Below, piece by piece: positions 14,659 through 22,269 of a stretch of 24,491 nucleotides of DNA. Both the position numbers and the translations under genes were made by a program. Source of the DNA: STD2-77 sp964503935 (GTDB lineage: Bacteria; Patescibacteriota; Minisyncoccia; JAHIHE01; JAGLIN01); the NCBI GenBank assembly GCA_964503935.1, contig CAZDCJ010000013.1, positions 1 to 24,491 on the forward strand. Direction: 5' to 3'. Position 1 is the stretch's first letter, and every line of letters begins with the position of its first letter. The notes beneath the pieces are model-generated. The model saw only the letters and a list, made by a program, of their open reading frames with translations, was not told the DNA's origin and searched no databases.

Positions 14659-14680
14659 GGAGTCCTATCTCCTTTTTTAT
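14657..14680 (+). terminator. Terminator of the plus-strand hypothetical gene
   Basis: AAGGAG (14657-14662), TCCTAT loop, CTCCTT (14669-14674), then a run of T. It starts within the stop codon and reaches the end of the convergent murC gene. Confidence 0.8.
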
Positions 14681-16089
14681 TTGACCAGATTGTCCGCAAT
14701 CTCAAAGATGTCTCCCGCGCCCATAATGAGGAGCACATCGCCCGCATGTACTTTCTCGTCGATGAGCTTGCGAGTTTCTTCCAGATCTTTGGCATACGCG
14801 ACGTGTCCGTCCATCTTCCCGTTCCTTGCGGCAATATCCCGCACCAAGTCCCGCGAACTTACCGTCTGATCTTCCGCCTCTTCGCGCCCGGCGACATCGT
14901 AGATCTCCGAGAGGATAATCTCGTCCGCACAGTCGAAGCTCCCGAGGAATTCCTCATAGAGCCCACGGGTGCGGTTGTGCTGGTGCGGCTGGAAGATGGC
15001 CACGATGCGTTTTCCCGGATAGAATTCTTTCGCTGCCTTCACAGTGACGCTCACCGCCGTAGGATGATGGGCATAGTCCGAGATGACGAGCGCGCCCCGA
15101 TATTCCCCTTTTATCTCGAAGCGGCGCCAGATGCCCGAAAAGCTCTCCAGAGAAGCGCGGATCCGGTCCGCCGGAATGCCAAGGCATGTCCCTACCGCGA
15201 TGGCAGCTAGCGCGTTCTTCGCGTTGAACTCTCCCGGGATACAGAGACGGAATTCTCCCAAGCCCTCCCCCTCGTGCATCACATCGAAGATGACGCGCCC
15301 CTCTTCCGTGCGAAAATCTTTGAGAAGGAAATCATTATCTTCTTTCGTGCCGAAACGGACGACCGTCACGCCCGGCTTTTCCGCCTTCAGCTTACCCGCG
15401 ACCTCGCGGGCATTCCCCGCTCCGTCTTCTCCCACGAAAAGCACGCCATCATCCGGCAGGTGCCTCGTAAAATCGAGAAAAGACGCTTTCATGTCTTCGA
15501 TATCCTTATAAAAATCCGTGTGATCAAGCTCAACGTTATTGAGAACGATGATTTCCGGATACAGGCTCATGAAATTCTTCCGGTATTCGCAGGCTTCCGC
15601 CACGAAATTCTTCCCTTTTCCGATGCGTAGGTTCCCGTCATACCGCGGCACGATGCTACCTACCAGGACCGAAGGATCGATTCCCCCGTCTTCGAGCACG
15701 CCGCCCACCATCGCCGAGGTGGTCGATTTGCCATGTGTCCCGCAGATAGCGATGCCGCCCTTGCCGCTCATAACGAGCCCGAGCGACTGCCCGTAGGTCA
15801 GGATTTTCATGCCCTTCGACCGGACCGCCGCAAGCTCCGCATTGGTCTCGGGAATGGAACCGGTATAAATCACGAGGTCGATGTCATCGCTGATGTTCTC
15901 CGCTACCTGGGAATAATTTATCCCGATGCCCAGCTTCTCCAGATCCTTCGTTACCTTTGACGGCTTGAGATCCGAGCCCGCGACCTCTTTCCCTTTGGCT
16001 TTCATGAAGCGCGCGACCGCAGAAGTGCCGATGCCGCCGATGCCGATAAAATATATCTTCCCGAGGTCCTCGATATTGATGTTTTCCAT
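14677..16089 (-). CDS. murC: UDP-N-acetylmuramate--L-alanine ligase
   Basis: MurC adds L-Ala to UDP-MurNAc in cytoplasmic peptidoglycan synthesis. With the start at 16089 (MENINIEDLG) the protein has 470 aa. It shows the N-terminal nucleotide loop GIGGIGTSA (16-24), the ATP loop GTHGKSTT (117-124), NNVELDHTD (184-192), FSGIWRRFE (317-325) and DYAHHPTA (338-345), all Mur-ligase marks and MurC-like. An in-frame ATG at 16194 would add 35 residues but reads through a hairpin between murG and murC, so I reject it. No Shine-Dalgarno is seen. It lies after murG on the same strand, with a possible attenuator at 16146-16179. Confidence 0.95.
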   Translation of the reverse strand: MENINIEDLGKIYFIGIGGIGTSAVARFMKAKGKEVAGSDLKPSKVTKDLEKLGIGINYSQVAENISDDIDLVIYTGSIPETNAELAAVRSKGMKILTYGQSLGLVMSGKGGIAICGTHGKSTTSAMVGGVLEDGGIDPSVLVGSIVPRYDGNLRIGKGKNFVAEACEYRKNFMSLYPEIIVLNNVELDHTDFYKDIEDMKASFLDFTRHLPDDGVLFVGEDGAGNAREVAGKLKAEKPGVTVVRFGTKEDNDFLLKDFRTEEGRVIFDVMHEGEGLGEFRLCIPGEFNAKNALAAIAVGTCLGIPADRIRASLESFSGIWRRFEIKGEYRGALVISDYAHHPTAVSVTVKAAKEFYPGKRIVAIFQPHQHNRTRGLYEEFLGSFDCADEIILSEIYDVAGREEAEDQTVSSRDLVRDIAARNGKMDGHVAYAKDLEETRKLIDEKVHAGDVLLIMGAGDIFEIADNLVK

Positions 16090-16145
16090 ATGGGTACCGT
16101 TAATTATTCTCGAAACGAAGCGGCTCGCCGTCGTAAGTATGATAT

Positions 16146-16179
16146 AAGGACAGTCCTTGATCCCACAAAGACTGTCCTT
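16146..16179 (-). terminator. Hairpin between murG and murC
   Basis: AAGGACAGTC (16146-16155) and GACTGTCCTT (16170-16179) form a perfect 10-bp stem. On the minus strand it is followed by ATATC rather than a T-run, so it is a weak terminator or processing site that may lower murC expression. The left arm is also part of a smaller palindrome, AAGGACAGTCCTT. Confidence 0.55.
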
Positions 16180-16197
16180 CCCGATCCGACACAAGGA

Positions 16198-17295
16198 TCA
16201 CTTGCCCAGCTTGATGATCTCATCCGCTACCACATCTGCCGCCTCGGGATGCGCGAGCAGCCTCGCTTGGCGCATCATTTCCATCATCTTCAGCTTGTCG
16301 GCGAAGATATGATCGAGGGCATCCAGGAAAAGATGCGGCTTTACGTTCTTCTCGTTCAAGAGGACTGCCGCGCCCGCTTCGGAAAAGAAGAATGCGTTTC
16401 GGTTCTGGTTATCGCTTTCGGAAGCGCTCATCGGAATAAGGATGGAAGGCTTGCCCACCAGCATGATTTCCGCCACGGTATTGGCGCCCGCTCTTGCGAC
16501 GACCAAGTCAGAGACGGCGTAGGCATCGGCAAGGGACTGCTTCATGAACGGGAAGAGATGATAATCGTCGAGGAAAGGCATGTTCGATTTCTGCAACTCC
16601 GACTGGATCATCTCGTAATCGTTGATGCCGCATTGATGGATGATCTCATATCTTTCGAGAAGCTGGGGCAATATCTGCACTACCAGCTCGTTGATCTGGC
16701 GCGCGCCGGTACCGCCGCTCATGATGAATACCACCGGCTTATCCCCGTCGATGGATAATTTCTGCTTGCTCTGTTCGTAATCCGCCGCCGCGATGGAGAC
16801 ATTCACGGGATTTCCCGAAAAGAAGGTCTTCTTCTCCGGATAGAATTCCCGCGTATAGTCGAAGGAAATGGCAATTCTCTTTACGAAGCGCGAAGTGAAC
16901 TTATCCATCTCCGAAGGGATCATGTCCGACTCGTGCATAATGATCGGGATCCGGAAGAGCCAGCCCGTGATCGCCACCGGCAAAGACACGAACCCCCCCT
17001 TGAGAAAGATGACATCGGGCATATAGCTGAATACGCTCAGCATGAGGCGCGTGAAATTCGTGATAGTGGTGAATATGTTGCTCTTCTTGTTCTCATGTCC
17101 CGGATTCAGGAGATCGAATCTCAGGTCTTCCCCCTGGACGAAAGCGCGAAGCATGTCGCTCTCGGTGCTGATAAGCTTGAATTCCACGTTCTCATGGACA
17201 TTATCCTCCCTGGTCTTATGCCGGAGCGTATCATAGACCGAAATGATCGGGGCCAGATTGCCTGCGGTAGATTCGCCGGTAAGTAGTATTCTCAT
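16198..17295 (-). CDS. murG: Divergent MurG-type glycosyltransferase
   Basis: MurG transfers GlcNAc from UDP-GlcNAc to lipid I, making lipid II at the inner face of the membrane. The 365-aa protein keeps the two-domain GT-B layout: GGFVSLPV (100-107), HES (121-123), SGGTGARQIN (193-202), ARAGANTVAE (267-276) and DNQNRNA (295-301). The usual first loop GGTGGHxxP is replaced by GESTAGNLAP (7-16), and the Ser-Gly-Pro of the GGYVSGP motif reads Ser-Leu-Pro. The position after ftsW and before murC supports MurG, but lipid I specificity is inferred. There is no Shine-Dalgarno. It follows ftsW by 46 bp. Confidence 0.88.
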   Translation of the reverse strand: MRILLTGESTAGNLAPIISVYDTLRHKTREDNVHENVEFKLISTESDMLRAFVQGEDLRFDLLNPGHENKKSNIFTTITNFTRLMLSVFSYMPDVIFLKGGFVSLPVAITGWLFRIPIIMHESDMIPSEMDKFTSRFVKRIAISFDYTREFYPEKKTFFSGNPVNVSIAAADYEQSKQKLSIDGDKPVVFIMSGGTGARQINELVVQILPQLLERYEIIHQCGINDYEMIQSELQKSNMPFLDDYHLFPFMKQSLADAYAVSDLVVARAGANTVAEIMLVGKPSILIPMSASESDNQNRNAFFFSEAGAAVLLNEKNVKPHLFLDALDHIFADKLKMMEMMRQARLLAHPEAADVVADEIIKLGK

Positions 17296-17341
17296 ACTTT
17301 TTGTCGTTTATCGTTATTGTTTATAAATTACGGGATCGTTA

Positions 17342-18448
17342 TCATTTGTGATAGGTGTTGCCGTACCGCGAGACGCTCAGGAGCACGCCCACAGCGGCCA
17401 GAAGCGACATGAGAGCGCTTCCGCCATAGCTGATGAAAGGCAGCGGGATGCCTGTAAGCGGCAAGAGCGAAGTGATAGCGCCGATATTCATGAGCGCCTG
17501 AAACGTGACCCATGCCGTGATACCGGCTGCGATGAATTTCCCAAAATCATCCTTCGTACGGCTCGCGATGTCGAGCCCGCGCTTGGCGAATATCAGAAAA
17601 AGGAAGATAAGGAACGCCAGCCCCATGAGCCCCAGCTCCTCTCCGACCACGGCGAATATGGAATCTCCGATCGGCTCCGGCAGATAGTTGAATTTCTGAC
17701 GGCTATGGCCGAGCCCGAGCCCGAACAGCCCGCCGGATCCGAGAGCCAGGAGCGCTTGGTTGATCTGATAGCCGATGCCCTGCGGGTCGATTTCCGGATG
17801 AAGGAACGTAGTAAGCCGGTTCATGCGATAAGGCGCGACCTTGATGAGCGCGATCACCCCCGCGACCCCTCCCGCGAATATCATGAGCAGATTCCGAAGT
17901 CCGGCGCCGGAGACGAAATACATCGTACAGGCGATGGACGAGACGGCGACCAGGGTACCGATATCCGGCTGCTTGATAAGGGGGATGGCGATAAGCGCGA
18001 CTATGAGTATGAAGGGCAGGAATCCCTGGTAAAAATCATTGACCTTCTTCTTTCTCTCTTCCAGCCAGGCTGCCAGATAGATGATGAATGTAAGCTTTGC
18101 CAGTTCCGAAGGCTGGAAGCTCATACCGAATATTATTATCCAGCTCCGGACATCCCGGATTTCCGAACCGATACCCGGAATGAAGACGGACAATAGAAGC
18201 GCCAGGGTAGCCACAAGGAAGAGCGGCGCATGCTTCCTATACTTGCGATAATCTATCCGGCTCAAGGCAATCATCATCACGATTCCCGGCAGGAAGCCGT
18301 AGATGAACTGGTGGATGAGATAATAATAGTTATTGCCGAACTCGTTGTAGCTCAGCACGACGCTAGCGCTCGAAATCATCACCAGACCAAAAAGGGTCAG
18401 GAGCAGGACATCCAGAACCAAGATTTTATCGTACTCGCCGGATCTCAT
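17342..18448 (-). CDS. ftsW: SEDS-family peptidoglycan polymerase FtsW
   Basis: FtsW polymerises lipid II into glycan strands at the division site, working with a class B penicillin-binding protein. The 368-aa protein has about ten membrane helices starting at residue 8. Motifs are FQPSELAKL (111-119), KQPDIGT (159-165), and the periplasmic HSRQKFNYLPEPIGDSIFAV (248-267), whose Asp262 is likely the catalytic residue of SEDS proteins. The family ending PFISYGGSALM is present. HSRQKFNYLPEP favours FtsW over RodA. The ATG at 18448 directly follows the stop of the ATP-grasp gene, so translation is probably coupled. No penicillin-binding protein is visible in the window. Confidence 0.93.
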   Translation of the reverse strand: MRSGEYDKILVLDVLLLTLFGLVMISSASVVLSYNEFGNNYYYLIHQFIYGFLPGIVMMIALSRIDYRKYRKHAPLFLVATLALLLSVFIPGIGSEIRDVRSWIIIFGMSFQPSELAKLTFIIYLAAWLEERKKKVNDFYQGFLPFILIVALIAIPLIKQPDIGTLVAVSSIACTMYFVSGAGLRNLLMIFAGGVAGVIALIKVAPYRMNRLTTFLHPEIDPQGIGYQINQALLALGSGGLFGLGLGHSRQKFNYLPEPIGDSIFAVVGEELGLMGLAFLIFLFLIFAKRGLDIASRTKDDFGKFIAAGITAWVTFQALMNIGAITSLLPLTGIPLPFISYGGSALMSLLAAVGVLLSVSRYGNTYHK

Positions 18449-19798
18449 CTAGCTTAGGATTATATTTCTTAAGACGCTCTCCTTGATCGGCATGAAATCC
18501 TCTTTGAAGCCGCTTCTTCCCTCCATTATACCATAACCGGCCTGGATATCCGCATACTCCATATCCGGATCTATCATCACTCCTTCCGCCGCGCACCCGA
18601 GAAAGAATTCTCCCGCCTGGAGATCATAGGCAAAATATGCCTTGCGGACGAATCCGATCTCGCCATTTCTCATCCGATAGATGCCGTTTGGCATGGTCTT
18701 CTTCACTGAAAGCGGCCGATCGGACGTATTGCGCAATATCAGCTGAGAAAATTCCAGATCCTGCCGCGGCTCGATGACCGGCAAGCCCGAGAAATCGAAA
18801 CCGAGAAAAGAGAGGATATGGAGAAGAAGGAACGGAATCTCTCCGCCAGAAATCTGGAGTTTGGTAAGGACAGGAACGGAACCGACCAGGCGCGGGTTCG
18901 CTTCGATGACATGAGCCCCGTCGGCACCGACCACAAAATCATATCCGATGATCCCGCGATAGCCGAGGCTTCTCAAGCTTTCCGTGATTTTAATAATAGA
19001 GATGCGGATGTCTTCCCGGACACTTACATCGAGCTTACGCCCGACAGCAAAATCATTCCCGCACGTCCCCAGCGGATTGCGATTAAACTCCGTAAATCCC
19101 GTTATCTGTAAAATAGGCTGGCTGATCAAGATGCCGAAATCCCCCACGCAGACATCGAAAGTATATGCATCTCCTTCCACGAAGTCCGCAAGCTTCATCT
19201 TGCGCCCCATATTCCCCCGAATGACCGAAGAAAAGACATCTTTGTCTTCGGTGATGAAAGTAGAATTGCCGGAATAACCGCGCGAAAACTGGACGACATG
19301 CTTCTTTCCATCCGAAAAATCCAGAGAATTCTCTAGCTCGGTAATATTATCCTTCCCAATGCTTACGATGCGGCTATTCGCATTTCTCAGCCCCATGACC
19401 GAAGTGATCTCCGCGAACTTCACTTTGTCTTCCCATTGCCGGTTGATCGCAGAGCCGTTCCCCAGATAACGAAACCCGTTCTTCTCGCAAGCCATCTCGA
19501 TCATGGGGCTCGGCTTGAAAGTGAGTATGTTCGCGGTCTTGCCCTTAGAACCGGCTCTTATATAAGCCAGAACTTCCGGATCCGAAAGGATCTTGCCGGA
19601 ATTATTATAAGGCCTTCCGGTACGAAAAAGCTTTGCTCCCGCCTTACGCAGGAGATCTCCGCCGGCATATCGCTCCGAACAGACGACATGATAATCAGGC
19701 AGCACCCCTTCCAACCCTATCGCCCGCGTCGCCGACGGCGTCACATAGAATACCGGTCCCGCCTCCTCCAGAAACTTTCCGATCCTTTCGTCCAGCAT
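18449..19798 (-). CDS. ATP-grasp ligase of unknown substrate
   Basis: The 449-aa protein has a central and C-terminal ATP-grasp fold: LRSLGYRGIIGYDFVVGADG and HVIEANPRLVGSVPVLTKLQ near residues 275-310 are the typical metal- and ATP-binding strands. These enzymes join a carboxylate to an amine or thiol through an acyl-phosphate. The N-terminal 100 residues are unlike the usual preATP-grasp domain I know. The stop codon touches the ftsW start with no gap, so it is the first gene of the ATP-grasp, ftsW, murG unit; a role in envelope or peptidoglycan precursor chemistry is inferred from that. There is no Shine-Dalgarno before the ATG at 19798. A carboxylate-amine ligase of another pathway is possible. 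Confidence 0.8.
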   Translation of the reverse strand: MLDERIGKFLEEAGPVFYVTPSATRAIGLEGVLPDYHVVCSERYAGGDLLRKAGAKLFRTGRPYNNSGKILSDPEVLAYIRAGSKGKTANILTFKPSPMIEMACEKNGFRYLGNGSAINRQWEDKVKFAEITSVMGLRNANSRIVSIGKDNITELENSLDFSDGKKHVVQFSRGYSGNSTFITEDKDVFSSVIRGNMGRKMKLADFVEGDAYTFDVCVGDFGILISQPILQITGFTEFNRNPLGTCGNDFAVGRKLDVSVREDIRISIIKITESLRSLGYRGIIGYDFVVGADGAHVIEANPRLVGSVPVLTKLQISGGEIPFLLLHILSFLGFDFSGLPVIEPRQDLEFSQLILRNTSDRPLSVKKTMPNGIYRMRNGEIGFVRKAYFAYDLQAGEFFLGCAAEGVMIDPDMEYADIQAGYGIMEGRSGFKEDFMPIKESVLRNIILS

Positions 19799-19868
19799 AT
19801 AGATTCATTAATATGGAAAATCGTAATAAGAAACATGACCTTCGCTATGTTCCAGAAACTCCGCGAAC

Positions 19869-20015
19869 TGTCATTCCGGGCTCCGACCCGGAATCCACTT
19901 CGTATTTCATCCTAATGTTCTTTCCCGTAAATAACTGCCGCATAAGTGAGTTTATTCGCTGTAAGCATTTTGGGAAATAGCAACTGGCAGATTCCGGCTC
20001 AAGACCGGAATGACA
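19869..20015. repeat. Paired inverted hairpin repeats in the 5' spacer
   Basis: TGTCATTCCGGG with CCCGGAATCC (19869-19896) forms a hairpin. GATTCCGG with CCGGAATGACA (19990-20015) is the same unit in opposite orientation. Together they bracket 147 bp between the PLP-enzyme gene and the ATP-grasp gene. The rest of this 232-bp spacer holds no gene. Confidence 0.65.
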
Positions 20016-20030
20016 TCGTCTAAAACGGCA

Positions 20031-21116
20031 TCATATGCTATCCGACCCTACGATATCATCCACTTCGTCGAAGCTTTCCGCGCGATATATGTACTCCTCT
20101 TCTATCTTGCGGACTTCTTTCCGCTTCTTTCCCGAAAAGATGCATACGGCCGTATTGAAATCCTTCACGTTCTTGAGCCGTACCAGGGCCGCAAAGCTCG
20201 CATAACCCTCAAGCGACGTCTCAATCTTGCGGGCTTTCAGGAATTCCTGCGCCGACTTGATGTCTGCATCCCGCACATATACCCCGCGACCATCTGTATT
20301 CTTGATTATTTCCAGGATTTCCTCCTTGCGAGGCGTATGTTTCACGCCAAGCTGCCCTGCGACAGGCTCGCCCTCGCCCGTTGATTGCGGACGCATCCCG
20401 ATCATCGCCTCATTTTCCGCGAATTCTTCCGCGATAGAAAAGATCTCTCCTGTCTGCACCGCATACATGCGAGGAAGCTTCTTGATCTTTCCCTCTTCGA
20501 AGTAGCGCTGGAAGCCGCGATACATTCCCACAAACGAGCTGCCCGAGGTCACGAACGTGAATACCGCATCCACTTCTGCCGCCTCCTCGGCAATCTCGAA
20601 AGCGACAGATTTGAAGCCCTCGATAGAATCCTCGTCCCGGGAGGGGCGGAGGTTGGGTATCTTGTAATGGGCTGCGACATAACTCCCGAAGCGGATCGCA
20701 CGGTCGCTCTTGATGATGACAGGGTCGTACTTCTGCATATCCGCTATCTTGGCGTTCTCCGTATCTGGCGAGATGAATATAAACATCTTCATTCCCGCCT
20801 CCTTGGCATAGGCCGCTGCTGCGATGCCTGCATTGCCGGAAGTGGAAATTACCGCCGCGGTCGCCCCTTTCTGCTTAGCAAGCGACAACTGATAAGCCAG
20901 GCTCCGTCCTTTGAGCGAGCCCGTCTCGTTCTTGTCTTCTCGCTTGAAATAGAGATGCTTGAATTTGAGAAGCCGGTTGGCCTCCTCGTTTTCCTCAAGA
21001 GGCGTATCTCCGTCGCCCAAGACCAGCTGGTTCGTTTCGAGGACTTCTTGCGCATAAAAATTAGCATATCTCCAGATACTCTTCTCTTTCTTCATTTTTT
21101 CCAGGAATTCCAACAT
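20031..21116 (-). CDS. PLP-dependent threonine-synthase-like enzyme
   Basis: The 361-aa protein belongs to fold-type II PLP enzymes. FKREDKNETGSLKGRSLA carries the Schiff-base lysine (Lys69). STSGNAGIAAAAYA (91-104) is the loop that binds the substrate carboxylate, and VTSGSSFVGMYRGF supplies the phosphate-binding loop. The order fits threonine synthase, but threonine deaminase and related lyases share these motifs, so I do not assign a symbol. It is on the same strand as the methyltransferase, separated by that gene's terminator, so it is probably expressed separately. No biosynthetic partners (thrB, hom) are visible, which leaves its pathway open. There is no Shine-Dalgarno. Confidence 0.88.
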   Translation of the reverse strand: MLEFLEKMKKEKSIWRYANFYAQEVLETNQLVLGDGDTPLEENEEANRLLKFKHLYFKREDKNETGSLKGRSLAYQLSLAKQKGATAAVISTSGNAGIAAAAYAKEAGMKMFIFISPDTENAKIADMQKYDPVIIKSDRAIRFGSYVAAHYKIPNLRPSRDEDSIEGFKSVAFEIAEEAAEVDAVFTFVTSGSSFVGMYRGFQRYFEEGKIKKLPRMYAVQTGEIFSIAEEFAENEAMIGMRPQSTGEGEPVAGQLGVKHTPRKEEILEIIKNTDGRGVYVRDADIKSAQEFLKARKIETSLEGYASFAALVRLKNVKDFNTAVCIFSGKKRKEVRKIEEEYIYRAESFDEVDDIVGSDSI

Positions 21117-21184
21117 GACGGCTGATTGTTAATATGAGTATATTTTACAATAAAAATCCGGGGATGGGAAGAAAAGTCGACATA

Positions 21185-21213
21185 AAAGACAAAGGAAGAC
21201 GCGGGTCTTCCTT
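21185..21213 (-). terminator. Rho-independent terminator of the methyltransferase gene
   Basis: AAGGAAGAC (21192-21200), 4-nt loop, GTCTTCCTT (21205-21213): a perfect 9-bp stem. On the minus strand the 3' side continues TTGTCTTTT. Confidence 0.75.
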
Positions 21214-21222
21214 ATATTAAAT

Positions 21223-21792
21223 TTAATCTTCTTTTTTCATCTTTCTTGCGCGAATTACCACGCTCCTGTCGGGCAAATCATGGATATTCACTACCTCCAA
21301 CCCATTCCAGGGCCCGAATTTTCCAGTCCACCCTCTCTTGCTTTTTATATTGTAACGGGCCAGCCCGTTAAACAGATGATGTTTTATCTGATCGATGAGG
21401 ATATATGGCCGTCCTCTTTTGATTACATCGACAAAGATAATCTCGCCTTCGTCGGACAATTTCCTGGACGCCCAGTCAAACAGATAGTGCTGGCCGATAT
21501 CATCCATAGCTTGGGCAATATAGACAAGAGTCAGCAAATCTATACTTCCGTCAGGAATACCCGCCCTGAAATAATTTCCTTCTCGTGGATCTATGATCCC
21601 AGCAGCCAGGACTTTTTCGGAAAGGCCATATTTCCTGTCTATGCCGATAAAGTGAGTATCAGGATAAGATTTCTTGATAGTCTTGGCAATCTCTAGAAAA
21701 ATATGCCCCTGAGCCGTGCCGATATCCAAGACCTCTCTTATCGGTTTCCCTTCCTTAAGTATATCCGAAAGGACGGGATCAATGAATACCAT
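21223..21792 (-). CDS. Class I SAM-dependent methyltransferase (start probably upstream)
   Basis: The protein has the Rossmann SAM-binding motif VLDIGTAQGHIFLEIAK, an acidic strand-2 end FIGIDRKYGLS, and DLLTLVYIAQAMDDIGQHYL as the post-motif region; the substrate is unknown. From the first ATG (21792) it is 189 aa. The frame is open for 21 more codons that read like protein (RQEEWWLGRAAHH) up to two ATC codons at 21850-21855, which sit 4-7 nt after AAGGTGG. No ATG, GTG or TTG exists in that stretch, and a consensus promoter at 21898-21925 fixes the transcript just upstream. I infer initiation at ATC (210 aa); the ATG could be used instead, with a long leader. Confidence 0.82.
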   Translation of the reverse strand: MVFIDPVLSDILKEGKPIREVLDIGTAQGHIFLEIAKTIKKSYPDTHFIGIDRKYGLSEKVLAAGIIDPREGNYFRAGIPDGSIDLLTLVYIAQAMDDIGQHYLFDWASRKLSDEGEIIFVDVIKRGRPYILIDQIKHHLFNGLARYNIKSKRGWTGKFGPWNGLEVVNIHDLPDRSVVIRARKMKKED

Positions 21793-21859
21793 ATGATGAG
21801 CCGCTCTTCCTAACCACCATTCTTCTTGCCTTTCCTTTATAAAGTTTGAGATGATATTA

Positions 21860-21866
21860 CCACCTT
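21860..21866 (-). promoter_or_regulatory. Shine-Dalgarno before twin ATC codons
   Basis: AAGGTGG on the minus strand, one mismatch to AAGGAGG, at 4 and 7 nt from the in-frame ATC codons at 21855 and 21852. Confidence 0.5.
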
Positions 21867-21897
21867 CCGAATGATTTGTTCTTATTGAACTTTGCCT

Positions 21898-21925
21898 ATT
21901 ATATCATATTTGTTGCTTTTGTCAA
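21898..21925 (-). promoter_or_regulatory. Consensus sigma70 promoter of the methyltransferase gene
   Basis: Minus strand: TTGACA (21920-21925), 16 bp, TATAAT (21898-21903). Both boxes are perfect. The predicted start near 21891 leaves about 35 nt before the ATC codons. Confidence 0.88.
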
Positions 21926-22101
21926 TATTATCGGGTAATGTGTACATACATATTGCACTTTTGCTAGACTAAGGGCATATGTTAAAAACTATGCCAACAC
22001 CAATCTTAAGAAAAGCGCCAGAAGAATGGAATCCTGTTATCCCCCATATAAGGACGAAATTCTTCGCTCCACTTTCGTTTTGCTCAGAATGACAGAAAAG
22101 G

Positions 22102-22209
22102 TGTCATCCTGAGGTACTCCGAAGGATCCCGGAACTATGCTACACCGACCACATAAAATGAATATGGCCACGGGATTCTTCACTCCACTACGTTCCGCTT
22201 AGAATAACA
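22102..22209. repeat. 108-bp terminal-inverted-repeat element, copy 2
   Basis: It starts TGTCATCCTGAGGT and ends AGAATAACA. It shares GATCCCG, ACTATGC and CACGGGATTC with copy 1 at 137-244 and has the same length of 108 bp. Immediately upstream (about 22050-22095), TTCTTCGCTCC ... CAGAATGACA looks like the right half of another copy. Confidence 0.7.
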
Positions 22210-22218
22210 GCTCATGTA

Positions 22219-22246
22219 AAAGACACGCCCCGAAAGGCGTGTCTTT
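22219..22246 (-). terminator. Rho-independent terminator after fusA
   Basis: AAAGACACGCC (22219-22229), CCGAAA loop, GGCGTGTCTTT (22236-22246): a perfect 11-bp stem 23 bp after the stop. The T-run is short (TTT). Confidence 0.85.
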
Positions 22247-22269
22247 ATTATCGTAATGCGAAAATGAAC

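Noticed and set aside
16090..16194. 35-residue N-terminal extension of MurC
   Set aside because: It reads through the murG-murC hairpin; MENINIEDLG at 16089 fits the family.
21979..22092. Plus-strand 37-codon frame after AAGGG and a weak promoter-like sequence
   Set aside because: Its second half is repeat sequence and the product resembles nothing known; a gene fragment is possible but not supported.
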